Shown piece by piece: positions 50,969 to 62,861 of a stretch of 64,000 bases of DNA. The stretch is from Patagioenas fasciata (taxonomy: Eukaryota > Chordata > Aves > Columbiformes > Columbidae), in the NCBI RefSeq assembly GCF_037038585.1, contig NW_027288510.1:253001-317000 (forward strand), written 5' to 3'. The notes beneath the pieces were generated by a model. The model made no database searches. It saw only the letters and a program-made list of their open reading frames with translations, and was not told the DNA's origin. Positions within the stretch are counted from its first letter, which is position 1; every line of letters starts with the position of its first letter. The position numbers were made by a program, and so were the translations under genes.

Positions 50969-52667
50969 GAGGCAGCTGTCAGAACACGCACACTCGATTG
51001 TTCACCAAAACATATGCAGACGCGTCCTTAGCCTGTAGATTTGGATGCACAGAGTTCCCTGTGTTCGCAAGAGACAAGGGAATCGCGTCTGTACGCACAG
51101 AAGCAATAGCGGACCGTTTCCCTCGGAGTGAACGCGAAAGAGCCGTCTATATACTCGCAGACACGCGAACGTGCCTCAATGCGGTCACAGAGGCAGCAGC
51201 TTTTGCACAGATGCTCCTGGTGATTCTGGCACTTTCCAGGCACACTCCTGAAAGTCGCGCACACTGCTGTTCACTCGCTAAACGACCTCTTGGGAAACAC
51301 GTCTCCGGTCGACGGACCGCTCAGATTGCTTCTCGTGTAACTGTGAACTGTGTCAGCGCAGGGAATCCGTCTCTGTTGAGCAGATGTCAATCCTGCCTCG
51401 CTTTTGCTTTGTTGCCTCTACCAAGATGATTTCCCGTTTCTCTCTTCACTGGAGCAGGCAGACACAGCCAACGCACATCAAGTGTCAAGAGACACGCTCT
51501 GCTGAGCTCAACGCTTGTGCAGATGCACATGTGCGACGAAGTCAACACACGTGCTTGTGGAGAGAAAGAAAGGGACTCCCAGGCGTGTGGAGCGACGGGG
51601 AGAAAGAGCGGGCGCTGAGGAACACAGTTTCAAACAGACTGTCTCCACACAAACAGGCACCTGTCTGCAGGTATCCTAGATCTTGATTCTTGAACTTGAG
51701 GAAACACGCGTCTGAGCAAAACTCCCAAACGCTTCCAGGAAAGACACAGGCTCTCCCACAAGCACACAAGTGTTTGCCCTCAGCTATAGATCAGGGACAA
51801 GCCTGTGAAGAGATGCCCTGCTATTCTTTCGCCTTACGGCATCATGTGTTTCGTTCCTCTTGGAGATCGATTGTTAAACGTCTTTCCTAGGGCGACTGTG
51901 AGGCATTTGCCAGCGGAGGAGAAGTAGCACGGAGCAGCATTCAGTACTGCCTACGAGTGTCTTTGCTACCCTACTAGCGGAGCTCCAAGAACAGGCACAC
52001 ATCTTCAGGTACCTTCCAAATGTGGATTCCCCTGCAGCCCCGTAGGCGGGCGTGCAGTACGCCAACCGTCAACGGACGTTTTTCCCCTCAAGCCTGTCAG
52101 GACGTTGCTCGTCCGTCTTTCCCTCAATAGATGGGAGTAGGCGCGCTTGCGGATGTGTGCGTGTGTGTGGCCACGCGTTTGCTTAGGCATCAGTGTGTGA
52201 AAAGGTAGGTGCTTTTCTCTAGCTGCGTGTGCGTGCACGTGGTGCTGGGTGCACATCCCTGGGTGCTCGTGGAAAGGTTTCTGCATGGTTTTCGCTGAGG
52301 AATCGTGTGTGTGCACATGGACAAAGAGAAGGCGCAGCAACCAGGTTCCAGCGCCGAAGAAGGCAAAAGGCGAGGTTTCCGGCGCTATCTCCTTCTCTCC
52401 CCAGAGCTAGTCGCGCAAAGCAAGCCGCTAAGCCGGCGACCGGCAAGAGAGCTACAACGAAGCATGCCGAACGGAGAAAATAGCAGCAGCTCATCTGTTC
52501 ACACCTTGTTTCTGCCATGTGCTTGAACGCCAAGACGTTCGCGCTTCTGTGAGATGAAAGACGTCCTTCTGCATATGTGGTTGCTCACACCGGTGCACTT
52601 GTTAGTGTATCCATTCAGTCCTGGGCTGCGGGGCATTCAGAAGTGGCTCTGTGGAGACGTCTGCATA
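50969..52667 (+). repeat. Satellite unit 31
   Basis: G at u794 (51762) and G at u934 (51902). No rare variant seen. Confidence 0.95.
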
Positions 52668-54366
52668 GAGGCAGCTGTCAGAACACGCACACTCGATTGT
52701 TCACCAAAACATATGCAGACGCGTCCTTAGCCTGTAGATTTGGATGCACAGAGTTCCCTGTGTTCGCAAGAGACAAGGGAATCGCGTCTGTACGCACAGA
52801 AGCAATAGCGGACCGTTTCCCTCGGAGTGAACGCGAAAGAGCCGTCTATATACTCGCAGACACGCGAACGTGCCTCAATGCGGTCACAGAGGCAGCAGCT
52901 TTTGCACAGATGCTCCTGGTGATTCTGGCACTTTCCAGGCACACTCCTGAAAGTCGCGCACACTGCTGTTCACTCGCTAAACGACCTCTTGGGAAACACG
53001 TCTCCGGTCGACGGACCGCTCAGATTGCTTCTCGTGTAACTGTGAACTGTGTCAGCGCAGGGAATCCGTCTCTGTTGAGCAGATGTCAATCCTGCCTCGC
53101 TTTTGCTTTGTTGCCTCTACCAAGATGATTTCCCGTTTCTCTCTTCACTGGAGCAGGCAGACACAGCCAACGCACATCAAGTGTCAAGAGACACGCTCTG
53201 CTGAGCTCAACGCTTGTGCAGATGCACATGTGCGACGAAGTCAACACACGTGCTTGTGGAGAGAAAGAAAGGGACTCCCAGGCGTGTGGAGCGACGGGGA
53301 GAAAGAGCGGGCGCTGAGGAACACAGTTTCAAACAGACTGTCTCCACACAAACAGGCACCTGTCTGCAGGTATCCTAGATCTTGATTCTTGAACTTGAGG
53401 AAACACGCGTCTGAGCAAAACTCCCAAACGCTTCCAGGAAAGACACAGTCTCTCCCACAAGCACACAAGTGTTTGCCCTCAGCTATAGATCAGGGACAAG
53501 CCTGTGAAGAGATGCCCTGCTATTCTTTCGCCTTACGGCATCATGTGTTTCGTTCCTCTTGGAGATCGATTGTTAAACGTCTTTCCTAGGGCGACTGTGA
53601 GGCATTTGCCAGCGGAGGAGAAGTAGCACGGAGCAGCATTCAGTACTGCCTACGAGTGTCTTTGCTACCCTACTAGCGGAGCTCCAAGAACAGGCACACA
53701 TCTTCAGGTACCTTCCAAATGTGGATTCCCCTGCAGCCCCGTAGGCGGGCGTGCAGTACGCCAACCGTCAACGGACGTTTTTCCCCTCAAGCCTGTCAGG
53801 ACGTTGCTCGTCCGTCTTTCCCTCAATAGATGGGAGTAGGCGCGCTTGCGGATGTGTGCGTGTGTGTGGCCACGCGTTTGCTTAGGCATCAGTGTGTGAA
53901 AAGGTAGGTGCTTTTCTCTAGCTGCGTGTGCGTGCACGTGGTGCTGGGTGCACATCCCTGGGTGCTCGTGGAAAGGTTTCTGCATGGTTTTCGCTGAGGA
54001 ATCGTGTGTGTGCACATGGACAAAGAGAAGGCGCAGCAACCAGGTTCCAGCGCCGAAGAAGGCAAAAGGCGAGGTTTCCGGCGCTATCTCCTTCTCTCCC
54101 CAGAGCTAGTCGCGCAAAGCAAGCCGCTAAGCCGGCGACCGGCAAGAGAGCTACAACGAAGCATGCCGAACGGAGAAAATAGCAGCAGCTCATCTGTTCA
54201 CACCTTGTTTCTGCCATGTGCTTGAACGCCAAGACGTTCGCGCTTCTGTGAGATGAAAGACGTCCTTCTGCATATGTGGTTGCTCACACCGGTGCACTTG
54301 TTAGTGTATCCATTCAGTCCTGGGCTGCGGGGCATTCAGAAGTGGCTCTGTGGAGACGTCTGCATA
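52668..54366 (+). repeat. Satellite unit 32
   Basis: G at u794 (53461) and G at u934 (53601). T at u782 (53449), shared with unit 27 five units upstream. Confidence 0.95.
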
Positions 54367-56065
54367 GAGGCAGCTGTCAGAACACGCACACTCGATTGTT
54401 CACCAAAACATATGCAGACGCGTCCTTAGCCTGTAGATTTGGATGCACAGAGTTCCCTGTGTTCGCAAGAGACAAGGGAATCGCGTCTGTACGCACAGAA
54501 GCAATAGCGGACCGTTTCCCTCGGAGTGAACGCGAAAGAGCCGTCTATATACTCGCAGACACGCGAACGTGCCTCAATGCGGTCACAGAGGCAGCAGCTT
54601 TTGCACAGATGCTCCTGGTGATTCTGGCACTTTCCAGGCACACTCCTGAAAGTCGCGCACACTGCTGTTCACTCGCTAAACGACCTCTTGGGAAACACGT
54701 CTCCGGTCGACGGACCGCTCAGATTGCTTCTCGTGTAACTGTGAACTGTGTCAGCGCAGGGAATCCGTCTCTGTTGAGCAGATGTCAATCCTGCCTCGCT
54801 TTTGCTTTGTTGCCTCTACCAAGATGATTTCCCGTTTCTCTCTTCACTGGAGCAGGCAGACACAGCCAACGCACATCAAGTGTCAAGAGACACGCTCTGC
54901 TGAGCTCAACGCTTGTGCAGATGCACATGTGCGACGAAGTCAACACACGTGCTTGTGGAGAGAAAGAAAGGGACTCCCAGGCGTGTGGAGCGACGGGGAG
55001 AAAGAGCGGGTGCTGAGGAACACAGTTTCAAACAGACTGTCTCCACACAAACAGGCACCTGTCTGCAGGTATCCTAGATCTTGATTCTTGAACTTGAGGA
55101 AACACGCGTCTGAGCAAAACTCCCAAACGCTTCCAGGAAAGACACAGGCTCTCCCACAACCACACAAGTGTTTGCCCTCAGCTATAGATCAGGGACAAGC
55201 CTGTGAAGAGATGCCCTGCTATTCTTTCGCCTTACGGCATCATGTGTTTCGTTCCTCTTGGAGATCGATTGTTAAACGTCTTTCCTAGGGCGACTGTGAG
55301 GCATTTGCCAGCGGAGGAGAAGTAGCACGGAGCAGCATTCAGTACTGCCTACGAGTGTCTTTGCTACCCTACTAGCGGAGCTCCAAGAACAGGCACACAT
55401 CTTCAGGTACCTTCCAAATGTGGATTCCCCTGCAGCCCCGTAGGCGGGCGTGCAGTACGCCAACCGTCAACGGACGTTTTTCCCCTCAAGCCTGTCAGGA
55501 CGTTGCTCGTCCGTCTTTCCCTCAATAGATGGGAGTAGGCGCGCTTGCGGATGTGTGCGTGTGTGTGGCCACGCGTTTGCTTAGGCATCAGTGTGTGAAA
55601 AGGTAGGTGCTTTTCTCTAGCTGCGTGTGCGTGCACGTGGTGCTGGGTGCACATCCCTGGGTGCTCGTGGAAAGGTTTCTGCATGGTTTTCGCTGAGGAA
55701 TCGTGTGTGTGCACATGGACAAAGAGAAGGCGCAGCAACCAGGTTCCAGCGCCGAAGAAGGCAAAAGGCGAGGTTTCCGGCGCTATCTCCTTCTCTCCCC
55801 AGAGCTAGTCGCGCAAAGCAAGCCGCTAAGCCGGCGACCGGCAAGAGAGCTACAACGAAGCATGCCGAACGGAGAAAATAGCAGCAGCTCATCTGTTCAC
55901 ACCTTGTTTCTGCCATGTGCTTGAACGCCAAGACGTTCGCGCTTCTGTGAGATGAAAGACGTCCTTCTGCATATGTGGTTGCTCACACCGGTGCACTTGT
56001 TAGTGTATCCATTCAGTCCTGGGCTGCGGGGCATTCAGAAGTGGCTCTGTGGAGACGTCTGCATA
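54367..56065 (+). repeat. Satellite unit 33
   Basis: C at u794 (55160) and G at u934 (55300). C to T at u645 (55011), shared with units 35 and 36. Confidence 0.95.
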
Positions 56066-57764
56066 GAGGCAGCTGTCAGAACACGCACACTCGATTGTTC
56101 ACCAAAACATATGCAGACGCGTCCTTAGCCTGTAGATTTGGATGCACAGAGTTCCCTGTGTTCGCAAGAGACAAGGGAATCGCGTCTGTACGCACAGAAG
56201 CAATAGCGGACCGTTTCCCTCGGAGTGAACGCGAAAGAGCCGTCTATATACTCGCAGACACGCGAACGTGCCTCAATGCGGTCACAGAGGCAGCAGCTTT
56301 TGCACAGATGCTCCTGGTGATTCTGGCACTTTCCAGGCACACTCCTGAAAGTCGCGCACACTGCTGTTCACTCGCTAAACGACCTCTTGGGAAACACGTC
56401 TCCGGTCGACGGACCGCTCAGATTGCTTCTCGTGTAACTGTGAACTGTGTCAGCGCAGGGAATCCGTCTCTGTTGAGCAGATGTCAATCCTGCCTCGCTT
56501 TTGCTTTGTTGCCTCTACCAAGATGATTTCCCGTTTCTCTCTTCACTGGAGCAGGCAGACACAGCCAACGCACATCAAGTGTCAAGAGACACGCTCTGCT
56601 GAGCTCAACGCTTGTGCAGATGCACATGTGCGACGAAGTCAACACACGTGCTTGTGGAGAGAAAGAAAGGGACTCCCAGGCGTGTGGAGCGACGGGGAGA
56701 AAGAGCGGGCGCTGAGGAACACAGTTTCAAACAGACTGTCTCCACACAAACAGGCACCTGTCTGCAGGTATCCTAGATCTTGATTCTTGAACTTGAGGAA
56801 ACACGCGTCTGAGCAAAACTCCCAAACGCTTCCAGGAAAGACACAGGCTCTCCCACAACCACACAAGTGTTTGCCCTCAGCTATAGATCAGGGACAAGCC
56901 TGTGAAGAGATGCCCTGCTATTCTTTCGCCTTACGGCATCATGTGTTTCGTTCCTCTTGGAGATCGATTGTTAAACGTCTTTCCTAGGGCGACTGTGAGG
57001 CATTTGCCAGCGGAGGAGAAGTAGCACGGAGCAGCATTCAGTACTGCCTACGAGTGTCTTTGCTACCCTACTAGCGGAGCTCCAAGAACAGGCACACATC
57101 TTCAGGTACCTTCCAAATGTGGATTCCCCTGCAGCCCCGTAGGCGGGCGTGCAGTACGCCAACCGTCAACGGACGTTTTTCCCCTCAAGCCTGTCAGGAC
57201 GTTGCTCGTCCGTCTTTCCCTCAATAGATGGGAGTAGGCGCGCTTGCGGATGTGTGCGTGTGTGTGGCCACGCGTTTGCTTAGGCATCAGTGTGTGAAAA
57301 GGTAGGTGCTTTTCTCTAGCTGCGTGTGCGTGCACGTGGTGCTGGGTGCACATCCCTGGGTGCTCGTGGAAAGGTTTCTGCATGGTTTTCGCTGAGGAAT
57401 CGTGTGTGTGCACATGGACAAAGAGAAGGCGCAGCAACCAGGTTCCAGCGCCGAAGAAGGCAAAAGGCGAGGTTTCCGGCGCTATCTCCTTCTCTCCCCA
57501 GAGCTAGTCGCGCAAAGCAAGCCGCTAAGCCGGCGACCGGCAAGAGAGCTACAACGAAGCATGCCGAACGGAGAAAATAGCAGCAGCTCATCTGTTCACA
57601 CCTTGTTTCTGCCATGTGCTTGAACGCCAAGACGTTCGCGCTTCTGTGAGATGAAAGACGTCCTTCTGCATATGTGGTTGCTCACACCGGTGCACTTGTT
57701 AGTGTATCCATTCAGTCCTGGGCTGCGGGGCATTCAGAAGTGGCTCTGTGGAGACGTCTGCATA
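56066..57764 (+). repeat. Satellite unit 34
   Basis: C at u794 (56859) and G at u934 (56999). Common C at u645, although units 33 and 35 on either side carry T. Confidence 0.95.
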
Positions 57765-59463
57765 GAGGCAGCTGTCAGAACACGCACACTCGATTGTTCA
57801 CCAAAACATATGCAGACGCGTCCTTAGCCTGTAGATTTGGATGCACAGAGTTCCCTGTGTTCGCAAGAGACAAGGGAATCGCGTCTGTACGCACAGAAGC
57901 AATAGCGGACCGTTTCCCTCGGAGTGAACGCGAAAGAGCCGTCTATATACTCGCAGACACGCGAACGTGCCTCAATGCGGTCACAGAGGCAGCAGCTTTT
58001 GCACAGATGCTCCTGGTGATTCTGGCACTTTCCAGGCACACTCCTGAAAGTCGCGCACACTGCTGTTCACTCGCTAAACGACCTCTTGGGAAACACGTCT
58101 CCGGTCGACGGACCGCTCAGATTGCTTCTCGTGTAACTGTGAACTGTGTCAGCGCAGGGAATCCGTCTCTGTTGAGCAGATGTCAATCCTGCCTCGCTTT
58201 TGCTTTGTTGCCTCTACCAAGATGATTTCCCGTTTCTCTCTTCACTGGAGCAGGCAGACACAGCCAACGCACATCAAGTGTCAAGAGACACGCTCTGCTG
58301 AGCTCAACGCTTGTGCAGATGCACATGTGCGACGAAGTCAACACACGTGCTTGTGGAGAGAAAGAAAGGGACTCCCAGGCGTGTGGAGCGACGGGGAGAA
58401 AGAGCGGGTGCTGAGGAACACAGTTTCAAACAGACTGTCTCCACACAAACAGGCACCTGTCTGCAGGTATCCTAGATCTTGATTCTTGAACTTGAGGAAA
58501 CACGCGTCTGAGCAAAACTCCCAAACGCTTCCAGGAAAGACACAGGCTCTCCCACAACCACACAAGTGTTTGCCCTCAGCTATAGATCAGGGACAAGCCT
58601 GTGAAGAGATGCCCTGCTATTCTTTCGCCTTACGGCATCATGTGTTTCGTTCCTCTTGGAGATCGATTGTTAAACGTCTTTCCTAGGGCGACTGTGAGGC
58701 ATTTGCCAGCGGAGGAGAAGTAGCACGGAGCAGCATTCAGTACTGCCTACGAGTGTCTTTGCTACCCTACTAGCGGAGCTCCAAGAACAGGCACACATCT
58801 TCAGGTACCTTCCAAATGTGGATTCCCCTGCAGCCCCGTAGGCGGGCGTGCAGTACGCCAACCGTCAACGGACGTTTTTCCCCTCAAGCCTGTCAGGACG
58901 TTGCTCGTCCGTCTTTCCCTCAATAGATGGGAGTAGGCGCGCTTGCGGATGTGTGCGTGTGTGTGGCCACGCGTTTGCTTAGGCATCAGTGTGTGAAAAG
59001 GTAGGTGCTTTTCTCTAGCTGCGTGTGCGTGCACGTGGTGCTGGGTGCACATCCCTGGGTGCTCGTGGAAAGGTTTCTGCATGGTTTTCGCTGAGGAATC
59101 GTGTGTGTGCACATGGACAAAGAGAAGGCGCAGCAACCAGGTTCCAGCGCCGAAGAAGGCAAAAGGCGAGGTTTCCGGCGCTATCTCCTTCTCTCCCCAG
59201 AGCTAGTCGCGCAAAGCAAGCCGCTAAGCCGGCGACCGGCAAGAGAGCTACAACGAAGCATGCCGAACGGAGAAAATAGCAGCAGCTCATCTGTTCACAC
59301 CTTGTTTCTGCCATGTGCTTGAACGCCAAGACGTTCGCGCTTCTGTGAGATGAAAGACGTCCTTCTGCATATGTGGTTGCTCACACCGGTGCACTTGTTA
59401 GTGTATCCATTCAGTCCTGGGCTGCGGGGCATTCAGAAGTGGCTCTGTGGAGACGTCTGCATA
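57765..59463 (+). repeat. Satellite unit 35
   Basis: C at u794 (58558) and G at u934 (58698). T at u645 (58409). It looks identical to unit 33. Confidence 0.95.
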
Positions 59464-61162
59464 GAGGCAGCTGTCAGAACACGCACACTCGATTGTTCAC
59501 CAAAACATATGCAGACGCGTCCTTAGCCTGTAGATTTGGATGCACAGAGTTCCCTGTGTTCGCAAGAGACAAGGGAATCGCGTCTGTACGCACAGAAGCA
59601 ATAGCGGACCGTTTCCCTCGGAGTGAACGCGAAAGAGCCGTCTATATACTCGCAGACACGCGAACGTGCCTCAATGCGGTCACAGAGGCAGCAGCTTTTG
59701 CACAGATGCTCCTGGTGATTCTGGCACTTTCCAGGCACACTCCTGAAAGTCGCGCACACTGCTGTTCACTCGCTAAACGACCTCTTGGGAAACACGTCTC
59801 CGGTCGACGGACCGCTCAGATTGCTTCTCGTGTAACTGTGAACTGTGTCAGCGCAGGGAATCCGTCTCTGTTGAGCAGATGTCAATCCTGCCTCGCTTTT
59901 GCTTTGTTGCCTCTACCAAGATGATTTCCCGTTTCTCTCTTCACTGGAGCAGGCAGACACAGCCAACGCACATCAAGTGTCAAGAGACACGCTCTGCTGA
60001 GCTCAACGCTTGTGCAGATGCACATGTGCGACGAAGTCAACACACGTGCTTGTGGAGAGAAAGAAAGGGACTCCCAGGCGTGTGGAGCGACGGGGAGAAA
60101 GAGCGGGTGCTGAGGAACACAGTTTCAAACAGACTGTCTCCACACAAACAGGCACCTGTCTGCAGGTATCCTAGATCTTGATTCTTGAACTTGAGGAAAC
60201 ACGCGTCTGAGCAAAACTCCCAAACGCTTCCAGGAAAGACACAGGCTCTCCCACAAGCACACAAGTGTTTGCCCTCAGCTATAGATCAGGGACAAGCCTG
60301 TGAAGAGATGCCCTGCTATTCTTTCGCCTTACGGCATCATGTGTTTCGTTCCTCTTGGAGATCGATTGTTAAACGTCTTTCCTAGGGCGACTGTGAAGCA
60401 TTTGCCAGCGGAGGAGAAGTAGCACGGAGCAGCATTCAGTACTGCCTACGAGTGTCTTTGCTACCCTACTAGCGGAGCTCCAAGAACAGGCACACATCTT
60501 CAGGTACCTTCCAAATGTGGATTCCCCTGCAGCCCCGTAGGCGGGCGTGCAGTACGCCAACCGTCAACGGACGTTTTTCCCCTCAAGCCTGTCAGGACGT
60601 TGCTCGTCCGTCTTTCCCTCAATAGATGGGAGTAGGCGCGCTTGCGGATGTGTGCGTGTGTGTGGCCACGCGTTTGCTTAGGCATCAGTGTGTGAAAAGG
60701 TAGGTGCTTTTCTCTAGCTGCGTGTGCGTGCACGTGGTGCTGGGTGCACATCCCTGGGTGCTCGTGGAAAGGTTTCTGCATGGTTTTCGCTGAGGAATCG
60801 TGTGTGTGCACATGGACAAAGAGAAGGCGCAGCAACCAGGTTCCAGCGCCGAAGAAGGCAAAAGGCGAGGTTTCCGGCGCTATCTCCTTCTCTCCCCAGA
60901 GCTAGTCGCGCAAAGCAAGCCGCTAAGCCGGCGACCGGCAAGAGAGCTACAACGAAGCATGCCGAACGGAGAAAATAGCAGCAGCTCATCTGTTCACACC
61001 TTGTTTCTGCCATGTGCTTGAACGCCAAGACGTTCGCGCTTCTGTGAGATGAAAGACGTCCTTCTGCATATGTGGTTGCTCACACCGGTGCACTTGTTAG
61101 TGTATCCATTCAGTCCTGGGCTGCGGGGCATTCAGAAGTGGCTCTGTGGAGACGTCTGCATA
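59464..61162 (+). repeat. Satellite unit 36
   Basis: T at u645 (60108), as in unit 35, but G at u794 (60257) and A at u934 (60397), as in unit 37. A switch between the two neighbouring haplotypes lies between u645 and u794. Confidence 0.95.
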
Positions 61163-62861
61163 GAGGCAGCTGTCAGAACACGCACACTCGATTGTTCACC
61201 AAAACATATGCAGACGCGTCCTTAGCCTGTAGATTTGGATGCACAGAGTTCCCTGTGTTCGCAAGAGACAAGGGAATCGCGTCTGTACGCACAGAAGCAA
61301 TAGCGGACCGTTTCCCTCGGAGTGAACGCGAAAGAGCCGTCTATATACTCGCAGACACGCGAACGTGCCTCAATGCGGTCACAGAGGCAGCAGCTTTTGC
61401 ACAGATGCTCCTGGTGATTCTGGCACTTTCCAGGCACACTCCTGAAAGTCGCGCACACTGCTGTTCACTCGCTAAACGACCTCTTGGGAAACACGTCTCC
61501 GGTCGACGGACCGCTCAGATTGCTTCTCGTGTAACTGTGAACTGTGTCAGCGCAGGGAATCCGTCTCTGTTGAGCAGATGTCAATCCTGCCTCGCTTTTG
61601 CTTTGTTGCCTCTACCAAGATGATTTCCCGTTTCTCTCTTCACTGGAGCAGGCAGACACAGCCAACGCACATCAAGTGTCAAGAGACACGCTCTGCTGAG
61701 CTCAACGCTTGTGCAGATGCACATGTGCGACGAAGTCAACACACGTGCTTGTGGAGAGAAAGAAAGGGACTCCCAGGCGTGTGGAGCGACGGGGAGAAAG
61801 AGCGGGCGCTGAGGAACACAGTTTCAAACAGACTGTCTCCACACAAACAGGCACCTGTCTGCAGGTATCCTAGATCTTGATTCTTGAACTTGAGGAAACA
61901 CGCGTCTGAGCAAAACTCCCAAACGCTTCCAGGAAAGACACAGGCTCTCCCACAAGCACACAAGTGTTTGCCCTCAGCTATAGATCAGGGACAAGCCTGT
62001 GAAGAGATGCCCTGCTATTCTTTCGCCTTACGGCATCATGTGTTTCGTTCCTCTTGGAGATCGATTGTTAAACGTCTTTCCTAGGGCGACTGTGAAGCAT
62101 TTGCCAGCGGAGGAGAAGTAGCACGGAGCAGCATTCAGTACTGCCTACGAGTGTCTTTGCTACCCTACTAGCGGAGCTCCAAGAACAGGCACACATCTTC
62201 AGGTACCTTCCAAATGTGGATTCCCCTGCAGCCCCGTAGGCGGGCGTGCAGTACGCCAACCGTCAACGGACGTTTTTCCCCTCAAGCCTGTCAGGACGTT
62301 GCTCGTCCGTCTTTCCCTCAATAGATGGGAGTAGGCGCGCTTGCGGATGTGTGCGTGTGTGTGGCCACGCGTTTGCTTAGGCATCAGTGTGTGAAAAGGT
62401 AGGTGCTTTTCTCTAGCTGCGTGTGCGTGCACGTGGTGCTGGGTGCACATCCCTGGGTGCTCGTGGAAAGGTTTCTGCATGGTTTTCGCTGAGGAATCGT
62501 GTGTGTGCACATGGACAAAGAGAAGGCGCAGCAACCAGGTTCCAGCGCCGAAGAAGGCAAAAGGCGAGGTTTCCGGCGCTATCTCCTTCTCTCCCCAGAG
62601 CTAGTCGCGCAAAGCAAGCCGCTAAGCCGGCGACCGGCAAGAGAGCTACAACGAAGCATGCCGAACGGAGAAAATAGCAGCAGCTCATCTGTTCACACCT
62701 TGTTTCTGCCATGTGCTTGAACGCCAAGACGTTCGCGCTTCTGTGAGATGAAAGACGTCCTTCTGCATATGTGGTTGCTCACACCGGTGCACTTGTTAGT
62801 GTATCCATTCAGTCCTGGGCTGCGGGGCATTCAGAAGTGGCTCTGTGGAGACGTCTGCATA
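61163..62861 (+). repeat. Satellite unit 37
   Basis: G at u794 (61956) and A at u934 (62096). No rare variant seen. Confidence 0.95.
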
